A stretch of 64,000 nucleotides of DNA, from positions 85,774,273 to 85,838,272 of the forward strand of contig NC_088201.1 in assembly GCF_037126465.1 (NCBI RefSeq). The letters run 5' to 3'. Positions 25,292 through 35,339 of this stretch are shown here, one piece after another. The DNA comes from Ornithodoros turicata. Taxonomy: Eukaryota > Arthropoda > Arachnida > Ixodida > Argasidae. The stretch's first letter is position 1. Each line of letters begins with the position of its first letter. The position numbers and the translations under genes were made by a program. Under the pieces are notes generated by a model. That model was given only the letters and a program-made list of their open reading frames with translations. It was not told the origin of the DNA and did no database searches.

Positions 25292-27073
25292 TTACGTCCT
25301 TCTAAACCTTCCGCTCGAGGCTGAGCACTGACACTGCAAACGTCTACGCTCCATCCTGATCCGCGGTGGCGCTCGTTCATACCATCTTCTTGGTCGCCCA
25401 CCCCTTTCGCTCCCACCATTCGCAGCCTGAGTCGGACATCTGCCGTACATCTGTTTCCTGGTCTCTGCGACGGTACCCTCTCCACTATCGGCTTCTTCCC
25501 AATTCGGATCAGGATTAGTAGGTCCTCGTGCATTTGGAACGTTCCCGATGATCACGTCATACAGTGGGGCTTCCATACACTTTGCCGTCAGAGGCCCGCT
25601 ATAGAACGGCGTCTTCACAAAAATTCTCGCCTCCGGTAACTTCCTTACAGTCCCATCTACTAGGCGCACGGGGCTGTACCTTCCGGTCATGTCTTCTTGT
25701 CTTACCAGTCCCCTCTTGACAATCACCGTGTCGCTTCCTGTGTCTCGCAGGACCGTTATTTCCCGCTTCCCCATTTTTCCTGTTGCGGCCGGCATGCCTT
25801 CGATCTGGAACGCTGTTTTGGGCGTCACACAAGCGTTTACAACGGGCACCATTGCGCCGTTCTTGAGTCCCACATGTCCATCCTTCACGTCCATTTCTGT
25901 ACAGCTCTTGTCCTCAACTCTTCGGACGATGACACACGATGACTGAGAAACTGCTGGCATCTCCTCTGGGCAGTTTCTTGCCCGATGCCCTTCCTTCCCG
26001 CAAGAATAACATTTCCCGTTACTTTGGCGACTCCTACAGTATGCTGCCTTATGTCCCAATCTGTTGCACAAAAAACAGAGTCCTCTTGTTCGCGTTTCTT
26101 CCCTCTCATGGGCGTGCCTTGTCGCTGCTGCTTGCGCTGGCTCTTCGTCTGAACCGTCACTTTCGCATTTTCTCTGCCCGAGATGACTCTGGCACTGCGC
26201 TTCCAAAAACCTGTCGGCAAGCGTCGCCAAATCTGCCAAGGATTCGGTCTTTCGCTCCCTCAAAAACATGGCCAACTTTGGCTGGCACCCCTTCACAAAC
26301 TGCTCCGTCAATAACAGGTCCCGTAGACTGGCATAGTCCTTCTTCGTCTCAGACAAATCGATCCATCTGTCGAAAAGGTTACTCAACCGCGCTGCAAACT
26401 GCGTTCCGGTCTCTCCATCCACTGGCTTCCCACTTCGAAACTTCTCTCTGAAACCTTCCGCCGTTAACCTAAATCTCTGAAGGAGAGCCGCCTTCACCTT
26501 GTCGTATTCAGCGGAGTCCTCAGGTGTCAGTCTGGCAAAAACTCCCAACGCATCGCCACTAAGGCAAACGCTGAGCGCCGTCGCCCACTGCTCTTTTGGC
26601 CACCGTTGTCCCGTCGCCAGGCGTTCGAAACGTAGCAGATACGCGTCGAGATCATCACGCCTTTCGTCGAACGGCGCAAGCCAACGGTGCGGTGTAACCG
26701 GTAGTGTGTTACCGACCTCGCGTGCAGCGTTCGTCGTTGTCGCGCCTGAACTCAGATTCTGCAGTTCCTGTAGCCTGATCTTCATCTCTATAGTTCGCCG
26801 TTCTTCTTCCGCTAACTGTTTTGCCTCCTCAGCCCTAGCCTTTGCTTCTTCGGCTCTAGCTTTCGCCGCTTCGTTTTCGCGTACCTGTTCCTGCTCACGT
26901 GCAAGTGCCTGCTCTTTCAACAGCTCCCTTTCTTGAGCCCTTCTTTCCCTCTGTTCTTTCTCTACCCATTCCTTCAACGTGGCTCCCTGAAGACCTAGCT
27001 CTTTTCCGACGGCTATCAGCTCGTGCAAATCCATGCCGTACACCTTACGTTTCCGACCTGTACGCTCGCTCAC
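25292..27073 (-). CDS. Gag-protease polyprotein of a Ty3-like retrotransposon
   Basis: A 593-codon ORF. Residues about 20-105 are a charged, Glu/Arg/Ala-rich coiled coil. Residues about 125-290 form a capsid-like region whose second half resembles a SCAN domain, as in some invertebrate Ty3 elements. Two CCHC zinc knuckles follow at 333-346 and 355-368, which would bind RNA. An aspartic protease starts at DTG 444-446 (LRDTGSDTV) and continues to about residue 520. The last 70 or so residues do not resemble a polymerase and look like read-through across a deletion. The ORF has no internal stop. Gag would assemble the particle and protease would process it; polymerase functions must come from elsewhere. 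Confidence 0.88.
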   Translation of the reverse strand: MSERTGRKRKVYGMDLHELIAVGKELGLQGATLKEWVEKEQRERRAQERELLKEQALAREQEQVRENEAAKARAEEAKARAEEAKQLAEEERRTIEMKIRLQELQNLSSGATTTNAAREVGNTLPVTPHRWLAPFDERRDDLDAYLLRFERLATGQRWPKEQWATALSVCLSGDALGVFARLTPEDSAEYDKVKAALLQRFRLTAEGFREKFRSGKPVDGETGTQFAARLSNLFDRWIDLSETKKDYASLRDLLLTEQFVKGCQPKLAMFLRERKTESLADLATLADRFLEAQCQSHLGQRKCESDGSDEEPAQAAATRHAHEREETRTRGLCFLCNRLGHKAAYCRSRQSNGKCYSCGKEGHRARNCPEEMPAVSQSSCVIVRRVEDKSCTEMDVKDGHVGLKNGAMVPVVNACVTPKTAFQIEGMPAATGKMGKREITVLRDTGSDTVIVKRGLVRQEDMTGRYSPVRLVDGTVRKLPEARIFVKTPFYSGPLTAKCMEAPLYDVIIGNVPNARGPTNPDPNWEEADSGEGTVAETRKQMYGRCPTQAANGGSERGGRPRRWYERAPPRIRMERRRLQCQCSASSGRFRRT

Positions 27074-27131
27074 CCACGTAACCGCTTCTAAATACGACTG
27101 TCGCTGAGTCCTGTCGCGGACGCCAGTTATT

Positions 27132-27529
27132 TGTCACGGGTTCGGGTGACGATACCAAGTAATGTCTGGAACTCCGTGACTAATTATGATTCGGACTCAG
27201 CGAGTCAAGCGGCTGCAGTCAGTGGCTGAACGATTGCACACGTACACAGAGCTACAATCAACAACATATTTACTCATGCTACAATAATGTTGCAAAAACT
27301 GAGATTACACAGAGCCAGTACCACTTCAAACCAAACAGTCACACTTAGCTCAGTTCTGCGATGTCTTGGAGGGGGTCAATCGCTGCCTACTTCCGACGGT
27401 GGTTCTCGGTGGGTCCCTTGAGTCGTCGCTTCACTCACAACACTTGCCGAACTCAGTCAGCTTTCACACACATTTCTAACTTGTATCATCGTCCACCTGC
27501 AGTACATTGCCGCCACTCCTCTAACTTCC
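27132..27529 (-). repeat. LTR (5' copy, truncated)
   Basis: Matches 24564-24961. Just inside it, on the minus strand, the leader begins AATAAC followed by TGGCGTCCGCGACAGG, a possible tRNA primer-binding site since it begins TGG. The copy stops abruptly at 27529. Confidence 0.75.
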
Positions 27530-27530
27530 A

Positions 27531-27791
27531 AAGTAGGCAGCGATTGACCCCCTCCAAGACATCGCAGAACTGAGCTAAGTGTGACTGTTTGGTTTGAAGT
27601 GGTACTGGCTCTGTGTAATCTCAGTTTTTGCAACATTATTGTAGCATGAGTAAATATGTTGTTGATTGTAGCTCTGTGTACGTGTGCAATCGTTCAGCCA
27701 CTGACTGCAGCCGCTTGACTCGCTGAGTCCGAATCATAATTAGTCACGGAGTTCCAGACATTACTTGGTATCGTCACCCGAACCCGTGACA
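27531..27791 (+). repeat. inverted copy of the LTR terminus
   Basis: This is the reverse complement of LTR bases 24564-24824, ending CCCGTGACA next to the target duplication. It forms a large palindrome with 27132-27392, with a spacer of about 138 bases. Confidence 0.88.
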
Positions 27792-27796
27792 ACCGT

Positions 27797-30269
27797 GTGG
27801 CATTTGTTGTTATGAACTATGAGGGTGGTGATGATGGAATGGTTTGCTGTGGTCGGCTGCAAGAAATACTGACCTATCTATGACTGTTTTTTTTTTTTTT
27901 CATTTTTGAATACCCGAAATGACAGCAACCCCAGAGGTGTCTATGGAATAAATAATGGGGAGTAATTTTTTTAATTACCGCACTTGTTGCCGTGAATCAC
28001 CTCATCCCATCGTCATTCATGTAGTTGTTGTCAATTAAGGGGACAATGGTAACAAATGAAGAAATGAAACAAAGGAAGGTAATTTGAAAATGAACCTTAG
28101 TGGGGCTGATTTTGAATTTCCAGTAGCACTCCATTCGTGTGTGTGCCTTTTTTTTTTTTTTTTAGCTGTCCTCGACATTATACTTCCAGCTTCAGAGCTA
28201 TACGCGTGTTGGTATCAATCCTATCGAAAGAGATTGCGGGTACTATTACTGTTGTGGTCATGTGGTTTTATAACCCTTTCCTCTGTTCTATGAATGTTGG
28301 AGAAAGAAGGGCAGATGTATGAAAAGCATGCTACACGGGGTTTTGAGTCTTGGCGTATTATTTAATTTATATAAATGTCAGAAGGGCAAACAAGCGTCGC
28401 GTTTTAAAGGTGAACAACGTGATGGCCTCTATTAACGTCAACCTTGCAACATTGAAACATTTTCTGGGAGGATCATAATGGCAAAAACCCCGAGACAGGG
28501 GGCGATGAAGGGCACACACGGGGCACACAACGTCACAAACACGACTCGAAGCCGGATACGAGATCTCCCTCTGCCCACACACAATAACGTTTTAGAGTTC
28601 TTGAATACCGACCCAGAAAAGTAAGAGAGGAGAATGGGCCTCGCTTCTCATGGGACTTCTTGTTATCAATGCGGTATTCGTGCCAGAGTCTGCCAGAGCT
28701 GGCCTTCCACGAGCGAGCGCCAGTGCAGACTGTGCAGGTCAAGCATACAACCAAGTTATGCGGATGTTTTGCATGGTGTTTCTTCGCCTCCAAGGGCCAA
28801 CGCATGGAAACCTCATCGAAAGTTTGTTGACTTTTTTAGACTGCAATGCTTGCAACATCTTGGTAAGAGAACTTGCCTTATTTATTTTTGGTTAAGGAGA
28901 GCTGAACGCCTCTAGATTAATAGTATTGATGGTTTGTGTAACAGTTGTGACCTGACAAAATGGCGTAGGTGCAGGCTTGCTGGTGGATAAAATTCATAAT
29001 GTAGAGGCCGGAGTCTGTGCACACAAAGGTATGATGTGCTCACGTGTTTGTGCAGTACTAGACGAACCTGACATAAGTTCTTTTGCCGTTCTCGTCGACC
29101 TTCTATTTCTTTCGCCCCAATTATCGTTCAATCGACCCGCATGTAAGAGTGTTTTAGAGTGTGTTAGACTAATTTCAAACATAAACGCAGCAAGTGACTC
29201 ATACGCACAAAGGAACAGACGACAAGATTGCGCCTTGCGAGAAGACAAGCGAACGTAATCCTGTCGCCTGTACCTTGTTCCTTCGTACGTATGTAATTTT
29301 TTGCGTTTACGTTTGTAATTATATGACATACGAGCCCGTTTTGCGTTTACTGTTTGCATTTAGCGTATATGTGGATGGATTAGAAGATGATATATCGATA
29401 TATATCGGATTTCGTTGGCGGAATTTTGGCAGCGACGTTCTGTGCGGGAAAATGCAGAATACAATTTGAAACCGCCAAATTCCAAGTAAAAGACAGATAG
29501 TTGTGTTCGTTTTGATAAATATGACTGTGTATGCACGTATTTTGATGTAGTGTATCATAAGCTGCCCTTTAACTACATCATTACTTATTTCTTGTCGTTC
29601 TTTTTGCCGCTTAACGAAACTGACAGCTTCTCATCTTTTTGTGTATAGCTGCTGCTTGAGTTCAGAATATTGTTCCGTCCAACGAGAACTCGTCGCACAA
29701 GCGCAGCAGGGATTTGAAGATCTTTTGATGATCGTACAGGAAAACGGCACGGAGGCTGAACTACTCCTCTTTGCAGATAGCGACGGTAAGTTTTTCTTTT
29801 TCGCTTTTTCCCATTTTGGGGACACTAAATATTCAATATGTGCTATTTCAGGTGACCTGTGCGTCCTTGCCCTGAAATTAATTTCACGGAGATAAAATGA
29901 GTAGTCTTCGTCACTTATCATAGAGGTGAGAACAAAATACGCTTGCTTTGCATGTAGGCATTATTTAAAAAAAAGTCTTTTCAGGAACAAGAGCTGCCTC
30001 TCTGCCCCATAATCAAGCTCATCGATAGAAACATCATCCAAAGGGCAATTTTAAAGCTCGAACAGACAAAGGCTCGGGAGAAGTGCATTGATTTTGTAAA
30101 TTTATTTATGTAGTACTGTAAATAAACATTTTTGCGTTTGGTTCACAAAACTTCGCATTGTCTTTGAAGTTATTTTAGGTACAGACATGACGCACTTTAT
30201 TCCTTGCGTGCTTTTGGTGCAAAGAAAGATACTGTTCTGCACCCAGTGGTCTAGATTTCTGTACCTTTG
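27797..30269 (+). other. interior of the large element; possible exons
   Basis: Possible coding pieces on +: an ORF near 28634-28861 with CYQCG and CRLC spacing that ends at a GTAAGA donor and joins in phase to 28975-29028; an exon-like block 29649-29786 between an AG and a GTAAG; and a block 29985-30112 reading EQELPLCPIIKLIDRN and ending at TAG, followed by an AATAAA at about 30119. I could not join them into one frame. A short MEWFAVVGCKKY at about 27835 recalls a THAP start but is followed by a stop. A product cannot be named. Confidence 0.3.
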
Positions 30270-30790
30270 TAGTACCTTGCTGCTTAGATTAAATTTACAC
30301 CTTCAAATTACCTGATAGAAACCTTCTAAACGGTATTTATTCTGCACCCAAAGGCGTGGATTTCTATACCGTTACTATACCCTGTTCTATTGACTAAATA
30401 GATACCTCGGGGTATATAATTTGAACCTCTCAATGGTACATATTTTACTCCCCAAGGGTTACTTTGTTATACCTTTGCTATACCCTGTTCCTGGGATTCA
30501 GTTTATACCTTGAGTTATTTAAGTTATGCCTTGTGAATGGTATTCTTTTTGCACCCACGGGTCTACATTTTGATGCCTTTGCTATACCCTGTTACTGGGA
30601 TTAAATTTATACCCTGCAGTATTGAAGTTATACCCCATGTATGGTGTATACTTTGCACCCCAAGGTCTGAATTTTCATACCTTGCTGGAGGGATAAATTA
30701 TTATACCTCACCTGGTGGTATAATTTTTATCCCTTTTGGGGGATGCGCCACAGGACAAGCCATTTATACCTTTAAAGGTATAAATTTGGC
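30270..30790. repeat. right subterminal TATACC-type repeats
   Basis: More than a dozen TATACC/GGTATA motifs occur, some in a longer unit that repeats about every 55-65 bases (TTTGCTATACCCTGTT near 30471 and 30578). It mirrors the left-end array of the same element. Confidence 0.65.
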
Positions 30791-30798
30791 TGACAGTG

Positions 30799-31096
30799 TA
30801 CGAGCGCGGTAGCGTCGTAGGTCGCGCGGTAGCCTAGAACTCCTGGGACCGAACCTTCGAGTGGGCAGCAGACCTGCCGCTACGTTGACGTCTTCGCTAT
30901 TGTAGTGACCCGGGTCGCGGACCAAGAGTGGAAACAAAAGCGGATGAAGATCGACGAAACAGCAGCCAAAAGCCAAGAGCCAGGAGAGCCGGCCGCGTAG
31001 GTCACTGCAGAAGTCGTGTTCAGAGTTCGTCTGCCACGCCATCGTCCATGGCCTGCTGAAGAAGTGGTGTCGTCGGGGTACGCAATGTGAGGGTCG
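30799..31096 (+). other. LTR- or leader-like sequence flanking two insertions
   Basis: GC-rich sequence containing TGACCCGGGTCGCGGACCAA near 30906, which resembles the primer-binding region seen in the adjacent TRIM (TGGTGACCCGGACCAAGAA on the minus strand). With 21430-21980 on the other side of the large element it may be remains of an LTR element that was split by that insertion. Weak evidence. Confidence 0.3.
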
Positions 31097-31258
31097 TGTA
31101 GAGGACGGTGGTCTTCCTCTACATGAGCCCCGACCGGCGATGATGGTATGCCACGGAGAGGCGATGACGGTGGCCTGTCTCCATGGCCGCGCCGGTGGAA
31201 CTGAAGCCGGTGCTCCACGCGCGTGGCCATCGTTGTCGTCGTTGTCGTCGCCGCTACA
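31097..31258 (-). repeat. TRIM LTR, left copy
   Basis: 162-bp direct repeat with TG...CA ends, nearly identical to 31797-31958. One visible difference is CCATGGCC here against CCAGGGCC in the right copy. Confidence 0.88.
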
Positions 31259-31796
31259 GGGGTCCCCCGGCCGTCAGATGCGTTGCGGACGCATCGCAAG
31301 AACAGGGAACAGCGGGAACAGGGGCACGGCACACGTTGGCGGCGTTTCAGAGGGGATGAAGACGGGAACAGCATCCGTGTGTAGGTAGTCATCCCTGTGG
31401 TAGGTGTGGACGGGAACAGCGATCCGTCGCAGAGAGAGTGAGGCGCTCGGTGTCGTGGTCCTGGGGTGCCGCGACCGGCACGGGAGCCGAAGCTCGATAG
31501 TCCCAGGTGGAGTGAGTGAGGTGCCGAGACGGGCTTAAGTGTGCCGAGGCGTCGGCTGCCGCGACTGCCGCAACCGGCAGGTGAGCGCAAGGCTCGAGTG
31601 TCGCGGCCGGCAGTGAGAAGCGTGAGAAGACTTGAGCGAAGAGAGAAGCGTAGGTGAGAGAGAGCGAAGAGTGCGGTAGGAGTGAAGGTGGGCCGTGTGT
31701 GCCGGAGGTAGTGCTGCTCGATGGCGTGGTCAGAAATTTGGGGTGGTGGAGGGCCGAATTGCTCCGGACGTGATGTTCTTGGTCCGGGTCACCAAA

Positions 31797-31958
31797 TGTA
31801 GAGGACGGTGGTCTTCCTCTACATGAGCCCCGACCGGCGATGATGGTATGCCACGGAGAGGCGATGACGGTGGCCTGTCTCCAGGGCCGCGCCGGTGGAA
31901 CTGAAGCCGGTGCTCCACGCGCGTGGCCATCGTTGTCGTCGTTGTCGTCGCCGCTACA
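31797..31958 (-). repeat. TRIM LTR, right copy
   Basis: 162-bp direct repeat, the 5' LTR in the minus-strand orientation, next to the primer-binding-like sequence. Confidence 0.88.
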
Positions 31959-31963
31959 GGTCG

Positions 31964-33000
31964 GTCACTCTTGCCGACGTGTTATGTCTCCCAAATTTGC
32001 ACGTGTCCCGCAGTTTGTGTTATCGATCATCCCAAGTGAATAATAACGTAGCGTTTAATTGTGTTCATATTAAATGCTGTTCATTATTGTTAACGAAGTG
32101 TGTGGTGTCATTCCTTCTCAACTCTACGGGTGCCCACCTTGACTGTATCTCCTTTGCTTCGTTAACTTTGTGCTCCGTCCCCTCGGAAACGAGGGACCTC
32201 ACAGTATTAAAAATATTATTGAGAAATTTACTTGTAGAAAATTTATGGGGTCAACGCTATTTATCTCCGATGATATTTTGCCATGAGTTCCGAGCATTTC
32301 ATGAATTTTAAATCCCGAGAAATTGAATTTTAAGAATTTAGAAACTCTGAAATTTGGAAAAGTCAACCTCACGTTATCTTGCCAGACACAAAAAAGCCCA
32401 TGTCGGAGTTTCTCCCTTTTCGTTGTAAAATAGATTTCATATTACAATGGTAACAGCTCAAAAAATAAAAATAAAAAAAGTAAGCGAAATACATCGTTTC
32501 GATGTGCGCAAATTGTCGGCCAAGCTCGGCTCCCTGTCAAGTTAATGCAAGAAGCGGGCGAAGAAAACTGTGACCTGTCTCTTCCTGTTCCTTGTTGCTC
32601 TTGAGGGGAGGAGGAGGAGGGGGAATGATGTTTGGGGGAAGGTGCGACTATGCTTTGGGTTAGCGGCTCGGTGCACGAAACGGGATGCACGAAAGAGAGA
32701 AGGGAAAGACAATCGTGATACAGGAGAGGGAGAGGTGTGCAATAGAGCACTGCACGGGAAAGAGGAATAGCTGACCAGTGGGAGGTTAGCTTGGCCATTC
32801 CCCCGAAAAATAAAAATAAAATAACATGAAATAAAACAGACATGATGCATTTGTTATTGTACAACTAATGAAGATAGGGTCGTTCGTTGCTCTTCACTTA
32901 TCATTCACTGCTCACATGACTGCTGAAAGCTTGCTGGTCAGTTTCGTGTCACCGATATCAGCAGCGCGGCTGTTATGCGACTTAGATGTATGTACATGTG
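31964..33000. other. no gene recognised
   Basis: Mostly AT-rich sequence, with a purine-rich stretch at 32590-32770. The ORFs seen here are low-complexity and not supported. Confidence 0.4.
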
Positions 33001-33004
33001 TGTG

Positions 33005-33268
33005 TGTGGGGGGGTTACCATGGTGAAGAAGCTGTGCCAGTGAGCGGCGTACAGACGTGGACAGATGGAGAGTTCAGCACGAATGTGTGGGGGACAGGGG
33101 GGTTAGTATGCGCCCTGGGCCGATTTCGAGGGGAACTGTGCCGACATGCGTCGAGAACGTCTGCCGGAGAACCAATGGAAAATCTCAAACAGCACAACCG
33201 GTAGCAGGATTCAAACGCACCACTTCCCAGTCTTCAGCACGACCTGGGCTACCACCAGGAAGCGGACG
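33005..33268 (-). repeat. tRNA-derived SINE
   Basis: Read on the minus strand the unit starts with a polymerase III box A-like TGGTAGCCCAGG (33243-33254) and a box B-like GTTTGAATCC (33207-33216). A body follows containing CATGTCGGCACAGTTCCCCT and GGCCCAGGGCGCATACTAAC. From memory this body resembles SINEs common in tick genomes. It lies directly beside the TTAA MITE at 33276. Confidence 0.7.
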
Positions 33269-33271
33269 CTT

Positions 33272-33951
33272 TTAAAGGAGCAGTCTAGAGGCCCACAACT
33301 TTTTTTCTGTTTTTGGTCAGTACGGAATGTTAGGCGGCCGAAAACAGTTTTCCCACAATTAGTGCAACCGTAGCGAAATTGGGACGCCTGCAATAGCTCC
33401 CCGAACCTCCCGTGCGCGAAACACCCTCCTTCGCGTCACGATAGGCACGTGATGAGCGCCACCACGCGCGTCACTATGTGACGCAAGTAATAGGCGTAAT
33501 AATAGGCGCCACAATACCGCCGCCATTGCTTGCTTTCTGCTACTGTGTATTCTGAGATTGCACAGAAGCCACGGATATATTACTCTTGTGATCGTAATCT
33601 TATTTTCTCAGGCTGCATATATGCTTTGTTTTTTTTTTTGTTTTTTTAGAAAACGTTATATAAATCATATAAAGAATAGAAGTCAACAAGAAACAGCTCG
33701 CAATGTTCGTAGCAGACGTTTTTTCCTACGAACGAATGAGGGGCTCTCTACCACCAACGTCACAGTAGAGTGGGTGCGGTCTGCAGTTGGAGCGCTCCGG
33801 CCTGTCACCGCGGCAGCGATTTTCCAAATGAATTGCACCGTGGTGAGACAACTTTGGACAGAAATATTTTGTGGGAATGCTTTTCACATACTGCTTTACA
33901 AGATGACAGCAGTTTTTGGCCATGTTAGATACCACTTTAATGCTCCTTTAA
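33272..33951. mobile_element. MITE with TTAA target duplication
   Basis: The 672-bp unit 33276-33947 starts AGGAGCA and ends TGCTCCT and is flanked by TTAA on both sides. TTAA duplication occurs for piggyBac and Kolobok. The ends differ from those of the Kolobok-like transposon at 6517, so the driving family is not identified. Confidence 0.65.
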
Positions 33952-34815
33952 GCTACTGCAGCAGGTTGCAGATAGCAGTGTTCATTTGTCATAGTTAAAT
34001 AGAAGTAAGGCAGTCACGGCCAACGTCAAGGCTGAAGCGACGGCCAACCGATGCATCCGTTCGTGACCGGTGTCCTAAAACAACGGATCCTTGCACTAGA
34101 GAGACGCGTTTGCTCCAACAGTAGGTGATCGGAACCGTTACAGTTTTAGGGTGCAGTTCGATTTAGGGTTCGAGAATATCCGGTCGGTTCATGTCGAGTT
34201 CCGGTTCTGCGCCGACACCGGTCCATATCGGTTTTGAAACCTTTCATCGAAGCGAAATTTTGAGTCGACTGGCGGTTCTTCAAAGGAAACTTTAGTTTGG
34301 GCGCGTTATATAAATGAAAGGTGAATTTTCTGTCAATTCATAATAATTTACGATGACAAATCACGTCAGAACATTCGAAAGTCCACCGCAGTAACGGAAC
34401 TACGATTGGTTGTTGAGGGGGTAGCCACGTAAGTGGGCTTCATCGCTTATAATAGGTAAAACGGCGGAAATGGGGCGTATAGTGTTCTACCGGTAACCGA
34501 CCGTTGTTCGGTTCATCGCTGGAGTGGTTTGTTTTGGCTGGAGCTGGTTTGTAACTGCCGGATAGACTGCACCAAGAACCAAGAGCTGATATAAGAGCAA
34601 CATAAAAGTATATATATACGCGGAAGAAAAGGCACAAATTTCGGCTGAGTGCCTCCAGATTTTGTGCCCGCTCGAAATTCACGCGGAGTATGGTATCCCT
34701 TTATTTATTTATTTATTTTCCATTTTAAGTTTCAATAAACTGCAGAGCATGAGCCCTGATAATAAGTACTCATTGCGACAATAAAATGATAAGTGGCAGC
34801 AGATATACACATAAG

Positions 34816-34900
34816 GTGAAAAAACGGAACCCGAGAACAGGACAGCGGAGGGACGACACGACATGTTCTCTGTTCTTTTCTCGGGTTCCGTTTTTTTCAC
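34816..34900. repeat. inverted repeat (hairpin)
   Basis: GTGAAAAAACGGAACCCGAG is mirrored by CTCGGGTTCCGTTTTTTTCAC, separated by about 44 bases that include CAGGACA and TGTTCTT. Confidence 0.65.
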
Positions 34901-34939
34901 TATGTACCAGCTGGCCTGCACCCTTGCCCTTTTGCCATT

Positions 34940-35170
34940 ACATAAGGTGAGTCAGTCATATTTGTGCGGCGATATGCTGCACGTGCCGCAGGGTAGGACT
35001 GCGCATAATTTCGACCACCTGGGGTTCTTTAACGTGCTTCGGTAATGCTCGGCACACGGAGCTGAAAGCAGTATCTACCTCTCCCACACTGCTACTGTCC
35101 TCGGCCGCGAGCGAACGTGCGAGCTCAAATAAACAACATGTACGCTACCGACTCAGCTACCGTGCTTTTT
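34940..35170 (-). repeat. SINE-like repeat with tRNA-like head
   Basis: On the minus strand TAGCTGAGTCGG (35148-35159) matches box A; box B near 35110 is degenerate. The body contains CACCTGGGGTTCTTTAACGT (plus strand, near 35018), a motif I associate with repeats in tick genomes. The boundaries are approximate. Confidence 0.5.
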
Positions 35171-35339
35171 TTTAAATCTTTAATACACGTAGGGCAAGGA
35201 TTATCGAAACATCCTAACACACCCTACATACAAGCTGAGTACAAACAGTGCTGAACGGCGTCAAATATTACGGAAAAAACTGCATTGTTAATTTTTCGAT
35301 GGTGCAGCGAAGCCATCACGGAAAACGTCCCACTCTATT

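Larger units (their letters stand above)
24559..27796 (-). mobile_element. Gag-protease LTR retrotransposon with an inverted LTR end
   Basis: The whole insertion, 24564-27791, is flanked by the 5-bp duplication ACCGT (24559-24563 and 27792-27796). It contains direct LTR copies starting TGTCACGGG at 24564 and 27132, and a minus-strand gag-protease ORF between them. No reverse transcriptase, RNase H or integrase is present, so it would depend on a related element. The right LTR copy is cut at 27529 and joined to an inverted copy of the first 261 LTR bases, so both outer ends are the same LTR terminus. Confidence 0.85.
21981..30798. mobile_element. large DNA element with 16-bp inverted termini, unclassified
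   Basis: The left terminus TACACTGTCAGCCAAA (21979-21994) is matched exactly, in reverse complement, at 30785-30800. The outer TA may be a 2-bp target duplication or part of the terminus. Both ends carry many short GGTATAAA/TTTATACC-type motifs (22036-22260 and 30270-30790). CACTG ends with dense subterminal repeats recall the CMC (CACTA/Chapaev) group, but the duplication length does not clearly fit, so I leave it unclassified. After removing the nested LTR element the unit is about 5.6 kb. Some sequence near 28600-30112 may be exonic. Confidence 0.6.
31092..31963 (-). mobile_element. TRIM-like miniature LTR retrotransposon
   Basis: Two direct 162-bp repeats, 31097-31258 and 31797-31958, start TGTAGAGGAC and end GCCGCTACA and differ at very few positions. 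The unit of 862 bp is flanked by the 5-bp duplication GGTCG (31092-31096 and 31959-31963). Beside the right repeat, on the minus strand, TTTGGTGACCCGGACCAAG looks like a primer-binding site. Beside the left repeat a G-rich GGGGGACCCC would be the polypurine tract. This sets the minus-strand orientation. The interior of about 540 bp has no retroviral domain, so the element is non-autonomous. Confidence 0.88.

Noticed and set aside
27835..27960. MEWFAVVGCKKY and FIFEYPK resembling a THAP domain start
   Set aside because: Stops interrupt both pieces and the second Cys/His pair is not visible. Too weak to annotate as THAP.
30880..31590. Long minus-strand ORF of 236 codons
   Set aside because: It runs through the TRIM LTR and GC-rich interior, contains Ser/Arg/Thr-rich low-complexity sequence, and shows no domain.
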